A program made the translations under genes and the position numbers. A model generated the notes under the pieces. It did no database searches and had not been told where the DNA came from. It worked only from the letters and a program-made list of their open reading frames with translations. From Bisporella sp. PMI_857 (lineage: Eukaryota > Ascomycota > Leotiomycetes > Helotiales > Helotiaceae): DNA of 64,000 nt. The stretch is from NCBI GenBank assembly GCA_021307315.1, contig JAJSPD010000017.1, positions 372,001-436,000 of the forward strand, read 5' to 3'. Below, piece after piece: positions 10,936 through 21,821 of this stretch; position 1 is the first letter of the stretch, and every line of letters starts with the position of its first letter.

Positions 10936-13131
10936 ATGGCAAACGACTCAAATACACCATCATCGCAGAAACTTGAAACCCAATTAGAAAGTGAGGGAGA
11001 AAAAACACAAGCTACAGAGGAAAATTCAACAACACTAGGCTCTGTTTTAGTAGAGGCTCCGCCAGCAAAAGAAGATCATGAATATGTTACAGGAATCAAA
11101 CTTATCTCTATCGTCGGTGCAGTCACTCTATGCTGTTTCCTTATATTGTTGGATACTTCCATTGTCATAACTGCAGGTCTTCCTTCGTTAGAGCTTCTAG
11201 AACTCTCCTGATATTATGGTTAGGCTATTCCCAGAATCACCAGCGATTTTTCCTCCTTGGGTGACATCGGATGGTATGGCGCTGCCTACCTTCTTTCTAG
11301 GTAAGTCGTGCTATGTAATTCAGCAATCGGATCAGCGATTAACCAAAACACAGCTGTACTTTACAGCCCATTAGTGGCAAGCTTTATAAACAATTTCATT
11401 CCAAAGTATAGCATTTTTGGTCATTACCCAAGAGCTTGCTAACAACCGAAGGCCACCTTCATGGTCTTTCTAGGTACTTTCGAGCTTGGCTCTGTGCTAT
11501 GCGGCGCCGCATCCAATTCGAACATGCTTATCGTTGGTCGGGCTATTGCTGGTGCGGGAAGTGGTGGAATTATTAATGGAGCGTTAACCATTGTTTCTGC
11601 CGCAGTGCCATTACAGACACGTGCATGTACGACAGTATCTTTTAATCTTCGGACGTACCAGGACTGACAATATCCTAGTACATATGGGTATCATGTTCGG
11701 AGGTAACTCGGCTTTTTCTGACAAAGGAGAAAGCGCTGATAACATAATCCAGTGGCTCAGATTGGGATATTATTCGGGCCACTTATTGGAGGAGCCTTGA
11801 CGGAACATGCAACATGGCGATGGTGTATGTATCATATCATCTGCACGATCTTTCTCTTTCTGATGGGTAGGCAGGCTTCTACATAAATCTCCCCATCGGC
11901 GCCATTGTAGCCATTATCCTGTTTTTCATCCACATCCCCGACATCCGTGCTCCAACTGACCGACCGTCAACCCTCTCAGCCAACATCCGTTCTCTTGATC
12001 TCCCCGGATTTGCACTTTTTACACCATGCATCATCATGTTCCTCTTGGCGCTTCAATGGGGTGGCACCAAATATGCATGGGCCAGCGCTACTGTCATCGG
12101 GCTATTCTGTGGATCTGCTGGTATGCTGCTAGTTTTCGGTGCCTGGGAGCATAGACAAGGCGACACGGCCATGTTTCCACTCTCTATGCTTCGGCAGCGT
12201 GTGGTCTACTGTGCCTGTCTATTCATATTCTTCTTAGGCGCGAATTTGTTGACGCATAGTTATTATATGGCGATATACTTTCAGGCGGCGAGGGGCGTGG
12301 CACCAACACTGAGTGGGGTGTATATTTTGCCATCGATCTTAAGTCAGATGTTAATGGCCGTTGTATCTGGGGCCTTGGGTATGTTATCCTTTCATAAAAC
12401 GCATGTTTGGTCACACTAAAATATCGATAGTGTCACGACTTGGTTACTACCTCCCATGGGCTGTCATCTGCGGTGTCATGGCATCGTTAGGTTCCGGCCT
12501 CATCAGTACGCTAGATCCAGACAGCTCAAACGTCAAGTGGATATTCTTCCAAATCATCGGTGGTGCTGGTCGTGGTTGCGGGATACAAATAGTGACTCTT
12601 AGCTGCTTCTCTCCATGATTCCTTTGTCGCTAACCAGATGAACTTAGGCGGTCGTCGCTATCCAGAATCACCTATCTCCGGCATTCATCTCTGTCGGCAT
12701 GTCCGCCTTGATATTCATGCAATCCTTTGCAGCATCGCTCTTCCTCTCCTTCGCACAAACCATGTTCGTCCTCTCCCCATTTCCCTTACCATCTCACACA
12801 ATCTCATGCTACCTCCTGCTCCCCTCCTTCCCTGAGAATCCCATCCAAGCACAATTGCTAACAAAAACCCAGCTTCTCCAACGGACTCAAGGACGCCCTT
12901 CCCAAGTACGCCCCCGGCGTCGACGCGCAGAAAGTCATTGAAGCTGGTGCCACGAACTTCAGAAGCGTCATCTCGGAACAAGAGGTTGCTGGCACCGCCA
13001 TGGCGTTCTGCAGGTCGTTTGATCAGGTCATGTATCTGGTTGCTGGTGCAGGTGTGATGACTTTCGTCTTTAGCTGGGGATTGGGATGGAAGAGCGTTAA
13101 GAAGGCGACGAAGGAGAAAACAGAGGTCTGA
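10936..13131 (+). CDS. MFS multidrug-type exporter (DHA14 / 14-TM family)
   Basis: Ten exons join in frame to about 558 aa: 10936-11172, 11224-11300, 11354-11405, 11452-11626, 11679-11702, 11753-11824, 11875-12378, 12431-12591, 12648-12763 and 12873-13131. A polar cytosolic N-terminus of ~55 aa precedes the first helix. Motifs include LDTSIV (helix 1), [29 protein letters not shown] and the antiporter motif C region [10 protein letters not shown], followed by [13 protein letters not shown]. These are diagnostic of drug:H+ antiporters of the 14-spanner family, which export toxic compounds or secondary metabolites at the plasma membrane. Intron 1 must use a GC donor (GCAGGT) to keep the frame. 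It is divergent from a Zn2Cys6 regulator and convergent with an FAD oxidoreductase. The substrate is not predictable. Confidence 0.92.
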
Positions 13132-13342
13132 GGGGGCTAATTGGATGGTGTGAAGAGTGACAAGTCGGTAAATTGGTGACGTGGATTTGCAGTTCTGGCA
13201 TTCATAGAGTGGTGAAGTAGACTGTTTGATTGGATATAGACGAGTTATGGCTAGTTCTCTTCTGCCGGATCCCACCGAAGCCTCCTTGCGGGAGAAAGGC
13301 CCGGGTATGATAAAATGCGGTATATTAAGTATTAATCTTTAT

Positions 13343-14801
13343 CTATTTCTCGCTAACAAACATATCCGTTTTACTCAAAAAATAATCCCCCTTCATCCAG
13401 GTGACCATCCAGTTCCAAGGCACGAACCCGCCAATCTGTCCCGTGCCGCCGTCTTTCCCGATCGGCACTATCATGCCTTCCAACATCGGCTTCTTGAGGA
13501 CGCCCCTCTTCCCCCCATCCCTCCCTTCGACATCCATCATGATGTTTTTCGCTACGACGGCTGTTTGCGCTTTGATTAGCGCGGCGAGCTTGGGCTGCCC
13601 GTCGATGATGTCACCGATGGCGTGGACCGAAGGGTACGTCGGGATGTAGAGGGAGGAGTTAGTTTTCAGATAGCCTGTCTTGGAGAGGAGAAATTTGGGG
13701 ATGAAGCTGTTGTTGGGCAGCACGCCTACGGCCGGGATATAGAGGTCCGCTTCGATGGAGGTGCCGTCTTCGAGAGCGATGGTCCAGTCTTGGTTTGCCT
13801 CGTTGTAGGTGCTGCTCTTTACCTATGGGGGCATTGTTAGCTATATTCTAAAAGCACTTGCCGTGGTAGATATCGTGGGAAGAGGAATGAGCATACTTTG
13901 GTCCCAGACTTCACTACGATGCCTAATTTGTTGAGCTTCTGCCCAGCCTGTATACTTGCTGCTTCTTTGAGGTTGTCTATCAGGCGGAAACTGGCGAATA
14001 CCATGTGTATAGTTTTGGATGGATATTGCTCGGCTATTTCGGAAGCCATTTCTATACCAACGGGACCACCGCCTGCTACAACTATCCGTAATGCATCTGC
14101 GATGGCTTTTTGTGCTTTTGGAATAGTTTCACGCAAGTCCTCGTTTGCTATAGAATGCTTGACTGGAATACATGGATCCGCGAGTACGGCTTTGGTATGA
14201 GCTAATACCTACTTAGCACTAAACTTTCCCACAGGTTGCGAAACAACGGAGATGAATGATCATGTGACGGCGAAGATATAAACATGAAACTCACTCCCTG
14301 ATGCAATAACGAGATGATCGTAACCCCTTACCCGATTATCATCTGTGAATACAGTCTTTCCCTCTGGGTCGAAATTCGTCACTGTTGCATGGACAAATTC
14401 AAATTGGCTTTCTGAATATTTCTTAAACAGCTTTTCGATAGGCATCAGCACTTGTGCAACATTAACCTCATCTGGACGGGCCAGGATCCGTGGAGCAGCG
14501 AAGTTAAAGTAATAGTCCTTGTTGGTACTGATCAGAGTAATTTTGGCTCTGGGTAGTGAGTTGAGTAACGATTTAGCTATTCCTAAACCTCCATGAGAAC
14601 CGCCGATACTGTGAACGCATTAGCACTTTAATAGCTGGAATTTTTTTCATTCCGCAGCACTAAAACGCTTCAGAGCTATCGGGGGATACTATCTAATTTG
14701 ATGTTTGGTGTTTTAGGCAGTTCTGGAGCTCCTAGCTTGCTGTGGGGGGTAGAAAAAATTGGGACTCTGACATACATGATAATCTGAGGTGGCCAGTCCA
14801 T
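13343..14801 (-). CDS. AIF-like FAD-dependent pyridine nucleotide-disulphide oxidoreductase
   Basis: Three exons are secure (14608-14295, 14201-13897 and 13822-13343) and encode about 365 aa. They start at the dinucleotide-binding motif IGGSHGGLGIA (FAD) and contain DYYFNFAAPR, HLVIASG, a second Rossmann motif VVAGGGPVGIEMASE (NAD(P)H) and the late FAD motif YPSVHAIGDI. This is the AIF/AMID branch (AIF-like, Ndi-related), which oxidises NAD(P)H; such proteins are mitochondrial or cytosolic. The 5' end is not settled. A likely first ATG at 14801 (MDWPPQII), then 14744-14690 (PELPKTPNI), cannot be joined in frame to the exon at 14608 with a canonical GT donor. Either the splice is non-canonical or the 5' end is damaged. 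It converges on the MFS gene with 211 bp between stops. Confidence 0.8.
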
Positions 14802-15683
14802 GGCTGTAAAAGTTTGGGTCAGCGAAGATCGATGCAAGATATTATGGTTTAGGAAATATTGAATTTTTACAAACCTGATGATCTGCTGCTTTCTGATATC
14901 TCTGAATTTAGTGTGCGCTGATCTCAATATGTGCTTAGGTAGCAATCGAGAACCGAGATCGATCAATGAGGGAACGCTTGATGCAGGGCCACGAATACCT
15001 TCCGAATTGCATTCATAAAATATATCCTCCAAATTCTCGAATGTCACTCATGAAAACTTTGGGTCTCGTATCAAGAGATGTCTCATATTTCCATCGAACC
15101 GAAGCGAGAGACGTAAGTAGGAAGCAGTGTAGAAGCCAGGCCTAGACATTTTGAAACTTGACACCATGATAACCTCCGAATAAACGTGTTTTTATCCGCG
15201 AAAACCCACTTTTGAGTCTGGTAAGTCGCGATAATGCAAAAATGACACGAGATTTTATCATGTTTGATGGGCAAGATGTTTGCATATGGTAGCAATTGTT
15301 GACGATCCCTCATGGTAATTACCGGTCGTAACGGCTCAGCTGCCTGTTTTGAGATCTTACTCCTTGACCAGATGGTAAAGGCGGGGTTTTCGTCACATAT
15401 AACTTTGAAGTGGTTGCAATGTCTGTTGACAATTCGACGTTTCACTATAACTTTTTTTTTCTACATGACCTCAGACGAAGATAGACGAGATATCTATTTG
15501 ATGTGGTTTTGGTTAGTGGTCAAAATTTTATCATGCTTTGCTTCCGTGGCCCATTTGCCAAGAACATCATCGGAGGCTTTCCACAACACACCTTGCTCTC
15601 GGCTCGAACCACCGTCGTATTCGTAGGCATAATAGTCCTATCCCGAGTCAAGGCTCATATTGCATAGAGTTCCTTTTTCTTAT
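14802..15683. other. Intergenic, no supported gene
   Basis: About 0.9 kb upstream of the AIF-like gene and downstream of CGI121. Open frames on both strands (15083-15445 minus, 15312-15626 plus) overlap and have no family features. Confidence 0.5.
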
Positions 15684-16548
15684 TTAGTTGGTGGCACCTC
15701 TAAGGGCCATACTTCCTAATATCACCATCTCTAGCTCCTTTTTCTCCACATCCGCACTGACAGAAATTTTAGCGCCTTTTGCGCTGCTACTATTCAGCTT
15801 GTAGATCTTTCGCACCCGAGCCAGATCTGTCATGCCAGCCAAAACCTCGTCACCGAAAGCTACTTGGATGCCTTGTATTGATGCGACAAGGTGGTCTTGT
15901 ACTGCTTCACTGGTGGTTGGTAAGGAGGGGGTGGACACCTTCATGATTAGGAGATTTGTAGTGGTTGGAGTGATACCAAAACGACGGAAGGACTCTGCAA
16001 TCTTAAGGAACATTAGCTAAATGCCGATATGGTTTGATCCTAGGCCATGAAGTTCATGTAATCGTAGGGTTGGATAGGCTGTGCCATTTGTCCCATAGGG
16101 AAAGTATCACTTGGTAGATTGGCGTCTCTGGCTACTACCATGAAGGAAAAGGAAATTGCTGAGGAATAGTATGAGAGGTAAAGACAAACGTTATTGTTTG
16201 GGCTCAAAGAGAATACAATTTCTGCATGAACGTTTCGACTCTTTAACCTGTTCTCGACGAGGTCATTGACAGCTCGATATGCTGCTGCCAGAGCCTGCAG
16301 TTTGGACACCACCTGTTCTTGATATCAGCACGTGAGGATGAGGAAGAAGAGACCAACTTGTCTATTCACAGCGATTGCTAAGGGTGACTCACCACGCTAG
16401 CATCAATGAGGGCATATTCGAAGTCTGTATTACCAGCCAAGAGCTGTTGATGCAAGAAAGACGCATTCTTGACGTCTTGAAAGAGAGCGATATGAATGGT
16501 ATAGTCGGCCGGGAGGTGCTCTAGGGTAATGCTTTGAAGATATGCCAT
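15684..16548 (-). CDS. CGI121: EKC/KEOPS complex subunit CGI121 (TPRKB homologue)
   Basis: Exons 16548-16393, 16312-16190 and 16001-15684 join to 198 aa, near the family's usual length (~180-200). Conserved blocks include [78 protein letters not shown] and a C-terminal [15 protein letters not shown]121 binds the kinase subunit Bud32 and tRNA within the KEOPS complex, which installs t6A at position 37 of ANN-decoding tRNAs and also affects telomeres in yeast. The start is the first ATG in frame, immediately before the conserved N-terminal strand. The gene is divergent from the Zn2Cys6 regulator at 18104. Confidence 0.93.
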
Positions 16549-18103
16549 GTCTTTGGTGGGTTGAGGCTCCACGAATAAACGATCCGCTGCTCACTCTATC
16601 GCATTTGGCCCTTGAATATAAGCAGCGGCCTGCGATTGCTATTGTGGAAGTCTGAGCGGTATGGTTCCGGCGTTTAGGTCTTGGCAGCCTTGCGTGGCTC
16701 TTCATTTTCCGGTGGCTCACAGGAAAATGGGCTGAAGGCTTACATAAGATTTAACACGATTTCGCCACGAAGTCGGGATGCAACGAATCCCATAACCTGA
16801 AGTATCAGGTACCATAGCAGGCGTGGCTAACTCGTATTTAGGGTTTTCGTTAATGTCGTGCTGTGTGGATATCCCGAAAAGCTGAAACAAGAGGTTCGTT
16901 GTTGTTCCGCAAACAGCGTCCATACCGCCGGTAGTTGACCGCGGTAGTAGGAAAGCCAAGGCCTCCTGTCACTCTTATCATTCTCCACGACTAGACCATA
17001 AAGGAGTAAAGTAACTTTACTGGTACTTTTAGTGTCAAACTTGGTTGGGAACATGCGGGACTGGGATTTCCCCGTATTTGCTCCCCCCGTTCCCCCCGTC
17101 TCACACCCGCACGTCAATCCGGTATCCCGGAACTGGAACTGCACCTGGAAACTGGCGCGACTCGCTGTGAACTGGAGATGATTCGAGGACGCATCATCCG
17201 AAGCGATCAATAGAACCGCCTCGCAAAACGCCAAAATGAATGTTGGCCCCAAGCGAGCCACTTCCAGTCACATCAAGCGGATTGGTTGTTTTCGGCCTAG
17301 TATTGACCCCTACTAACCTTCTTCCAGCTCCTGGGTTTTGGCCGCTACTTTTTCATTTTCTTGCCTCGAGTCAGTGAGGTCGGCGAGGTTGGAAGGGTGG
17401 TATTGGTGTATGTGTTGGACCATCACGCATTATGGCGGCTACTATCTGTAGTGGCAGCAATCGCAGACTCACAAGACAGCATATTGGAGTTCAAGATATA
17501 CCTCTCACACAATCCAATCTCCCCTCCTGAAGGCAATCTTTCAATAAAGGCAAATGCACCACTTGGGGCCGGGCTGGCGGGGCTGCAGCGCTGCCCAGGA
17601 GCTGAAATGCTCTGAAAGCCAATAAATTAGCCATACAGATATACTGCCGCGTCCAGCTTGCAAAAGTGATTCTGCCAGATGCAGATGTTTTAGGAACAGT
17701 CTCGAGCCCATACTGACTTAAGGCGATCTATCATTTGCCGCAAATTAAGAGATAAATATATTGGCCCTATCGTTAAATTAGTTCTGTACGACAGACACAC
17801 TTAGTCAGGTTATCGTAGTCCTTGGCTAAGCCTACTTGGGCAGCAATTCCTCGAACACCACATTTGCGACCGACTGAATGGAAATATAAACACCCGCACA
17901 CACTTTCCACGTATCAGAACCAATAATACATTTACTTATGGAGTTACGATATACCTCACCCTCCGGACCACCTTCGCAGAAATATCACAAGTCAGGACAA
18001 TCCATACCCGCCCGTCTATGCCACCTCAGACGTCTTCCAAGCCGTTCATCTTGACGTTCGCGACGGCTTGTTCCACCGTACCATCACGGCGAAAGCCGGC
18101 GCA
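16549..18103. other. Divergent intergenic region CGI121 / Zn2Cys6 regulator
   Basis: About 1.55 kb between two divergent genes, carrying both promoters and a long leader for the plus-strand regulator. Minus-strand frames at 16717-17261 and a plus-strand frame at 17361-17615 lack family features and are treated as noise. A cluster of homopurine and homopyrimidine patches (ccccccgttcccccc-like) lies near 17080-17100. Confidence 0.5.
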
Positions 18104-21085
18104 ATGGATTCCAAGCGCAGCTTCGACGACATCAAACATCATGCTATACAAAACGGCAATACGCCGAAGAAGATAAAAACCGAGGACCCAGCCCAGTTCT
18201 CAGCTGCTGTCAAGAAGAAATTACAATCCTCATCCAGGACGGGGCAAGCATGCGATCGTTGCAAAGTAAGTCTACTGGAACCCTCATAATTGTAATGTGA
18301 ATAGCATCGCACAGTAAGTTGCGCAATGACTAGCTATGCTATGGTTGCAAATAATATAGTGCATGTGGCGAAAGGGTAGTTGTTATCAAGAATGCCGCTC
18401 TCGAGCTGCGGGCGGAACTCCCGGCGGTCGCATTGTGCACAATGCCATCTTTTGAGCTGAACACCATGGAAGTGATAGACAGAAGAAACATTGGCTAATT
18501 AAATTTCAGATTAGAAAGATCCGCTGCGATGTATTGCCAGGAGGATGCTCTCCTTGTCTTCAGACGAGTACAACATGCCAAACCACAGATCGCACGACTG
18601 GTCTCACTCGAGTTCGAGGAGCGGAAGAACGTCTCGAGGACGAGAACCGAGCACTTCGTGATCGAGTTCAGGAACTTACGGATCAGCTAAATGTTGCTCG
18701 TCAGGAAATACAACAAGGGAAGGGTGGTCAAGGTCAACCGAATGGATATCGCGATCCCCCTTCAGAGAAATATGGTTATAGCTATGCAGGGAAAGGCACT
18801 CAACCATCGTCCTGGGGCGGGAATGTTACAGCAAATAATCTGCAGGGGACTTCATCTCGCGCGCCTTCTTTCCGTCCTGGCAGTCTCCAGGATACATTCT
18901 TGGGAGTCTCCTCCAAAACCTCAAATCTAAGTGTTATCAACGGAACTGCTCTCTCAATCTTTGGCATGGAGATCGACATTGCAGACTTCGAGTCGGCGGA
19001 CATGGACCCACCTGACAATTTATCTTTCAATCCCCGATTGTATAACAAGTCATTCCAAGCATTCACCCAGACGGCCCTGAATATCAATGTTAGACTTGAG
19101 CCTGTGGAATTTCCGAGCCGAAGTGATGGATTTTCATATTTTGAGTGGTACTTTCAAACTCTACACATATATTGTCCTGTTCTGCACAGGCCTACAACAT
19201 TTAAACTAGTAAGAACATGGTACCCCAAAAGCCCCTAAAAGTGCTGACGACAAGCAGTTGACACGCATGTATGATGACCCGAACTTTCGACCGAACCCTG
19301 CTGAAACTGTAATCGTGCACATGGTATTTGCTATCATGTATTTTCACTTCGCAGTTCGTAATCAGCCTGATGAAGCTACGAAGAACAAGCTCACGTCACT
19401 CTCAAATGCTCACTATCATTACGCGCTGGGGTTCTTTTACCAAGTATCTTCAAGTAGAACGTGGATGGATGTCCAAGCTCTGACTATCATTTGCATGCAT
19501 CTTCGAAACTTTCCCAAACCGGGGGCCAGTTGGGTACTATCGCAGACAACAATGTCTATGGCAATTGAGATCGGCTTGCACCGGTCCGTGAAAAGGTGGG
19601 TGACGGATTCTCCACCAAGTCCTCTAGAGATTGAAATGCGGAAGCGCGTTTTTTTCGCCTTGCTGGCAGTATCCGTCACACTTAGTGGAAAACTTAATCG
19701 GCCGATGATGCTGCGGCTGGAAGATATCGATGTTGAAGTGCCAGAGCCCGTCGACGATGAATTACTTTCAGAACAAGGCTTGGATAGATCAAGACCAGGA
19801 AAGTGTGGTCACGAAGTCGGCTTGGCCGCCTTTCGAATGACTTTGCTCTACTTGGAACTATATTCGACGATATATGCTATACGAAGCAATCCTGAAGAAT
19901 ACGTGACAACCGTCAGTCGATTAGAATCAAAACTGCGGGACTGGAAGTCAAGTCTCCCAGCTCAGCTTTCAAAACCAGGTGATAGTGAGAGTGGAATGGA
20001 AGGAAAAGTGTTCGCGATTTATACTCAATTATGGGCTTTGGAATTTCGTATGTTATTACGGCATCCATCAAAAACGGCTACAGACGATCCAGGCTTCAAC
20101 GACGAGAGTATGAAGATCTGCGTAGAGTCATCGCAACAGATGCTCGAGGCTGTAAAAGAAGCTCGAAGGTATAAGAGTTTGGATACAACGTGGTATCAGG
20201 TGGCTGTCTACGTTATGGCAATCACTATAACTTTGTATGATAACTTGGAAAAACGCAACAAGATATCTGTAACCGAGTTCGCGGCGTTACGAAAGGATAT
20301 GGACTCCTGGTTAGATGTATTAGGGGAAGTAGGGACTTTGATAGGTGAGTAACATTCAAAGTTTGGTAGTGATTCACTAATATCTCCAAGGAGCCGGGAG
20401 TATTATTCAGGCAAAGGTTCAAAGCGTGATTGACAGCCAGCTTGGTCTACTTGCCCGCAGCCTTCCGTCTCAGGATTATGCTTCTCAGGATTCAAAGCCT
20501 GTCCATCAGCAACCCGCATCTCATACATTCCAGTCCAACCATAGTTATTCATCTGATCAATCCGCGCGATCTCATTCATATACGCCTGATGCACTCTCAT
20601 CTCACCAACAAACTCCTTACCCCCATCCAACTCAATATAGCCCTTATGCGGAAGCACCGCCCGCACAAAACATCAATTACACCCCATCCGCAACCTATCC
20701 TTCTTATCCGATACCCTCTCAGAATGAGAGCATAGAATCCCCTGTTGTTGGCCCTTATCAAGGCACACATACCCATCACAGTCTATCTCAGGCTAGCCCT
20801 ACGAACTCTTACCACCATAGCCCAGCCAATCCTACAAATTTAGCATGGCAACAGTACGCCAGTAATTTTGGAGGCGCTATTGAGCATCAAGATTCCTATT
20901 CTGCATCTGCTCTCATGCAACTGCAAAATGGACGAGATTTGAGCACTGAAGGAGGACACCATTCGGATTTGTCTGGTGGAGCAAACCTGCAAAGCGCCCC
21001 CATGGGAGGTCCTTTAGGTGCTCAGGTCACGGACGATATCAACCAGTGGCCCCTGATTGTCTTCTCGGTTGGCCAGACCCAATAA
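18104..21085 (+). CDS. Zn2Cys6 transcription factor with fungal-specific TF domain and Q/S/P/Y-rich tail
   Basis: Exons 18104-18265, 18510-19208, 19258-20344 and 20391-21085 join in frame to 880 aa. The zinc cluster spans a 244-bp intron: GQACDRCK / IRKIRCDVLPGGCSPC...TTCQ, about residues 48-80. It is followed by a heptad-like linker (RGAEERLEDENRALRDRVQEL). The fungal-specific TF domain covers about residues 230-590 (FEWYFQTLHIYCPVLHRPTTF, then MSMAIEIGLHRS). The last ~200 residues are rich in Ser, Gln, Pro, Tyr and His, as in activation domains. The N-terminus carries a basic nuclear-localisation-like patch (TPKKIKTE). The CDRCKIRKIRCD cluster is shared by a XlnR/Rgt1-related group. I could not assign an orthologue or targets. 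Confidence 0.92.
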
Positions 21086-21821
21086 TCTGTTTTGGCATGC
21101 GTTGTATATCACGAAAGGCGTTGAGTTTATGGGTGAATGTCTTTTTAGAAAGCAAGTAGGATTTAGGTAAGGGCATGTCGGAGTTTGGAGGATTAGTGGG
21201 GCGGTGACTGACGATTACGACGAGCCTTGTATCTATGCTAGAGTTGCCTAAATATACGACGGAAGTACAGCCATGGCAATGCGCATGTAGGATTAATGAA
21301 GAACACAATCACAAATGACCCCAGATTAGGATGAAATGAACCTGAAAGGTGTGTGGGAGTTGATGGATGTTGTAGCATGCAATAAATATCGTACAGTTTG
21401 CTGCTATCTGCATAAACTAGCTTCATCTTTTCACTATCATATTAAGAGACAAACCTAATTATCTCCATCTTCTCCTATGTGCACCCAACATTCATAGCCC
21501 AAATTGTGTGAATCCTCGAGACCCATGTTGACCCCTGGCACTTACATGGCGCTAGGCTCGATACAACCTAGCCACGTTGTCAGGTAAACAAACGGGCGTC
21601 ACTTTCTTCCCCATAAACAAAAATAATTGCAACCAAACCAAACCACGAAATCGACAATTCTCGACCATTCACACCTAGCGACGTCTTTCATTTGATTCTA
21701 TTCTAACAACCTTATACATTGTTGGTCTCTGTGTGTTGACGGGTTTATTGCGTTGCGGTGGAATATTTCTGCGAGATTGTTTACTTTTGATCTTGCTTTG
21801 TTGGACAATAGCACGGTCATA
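21086..21821. other. Intergenic between two plus-strand genes
   Basis: About 0.7 kb containing the 3' flank of the regulator and the promoter and leader of the kinesin gene. Only short open frames occur, and no gene is supported. Confidence 0.5.

Noticed and set aside
12715..13275. 186-codon minus-strand frame
   Set aside because: It is antisense to the last exons of the MFS exporter.
16717..17261. Minus-strand frames of 80 and 144 codons upstream of CGI121
   Set aside because: No ATG-consistent model or motif; the region is more simply the divergent promoter.
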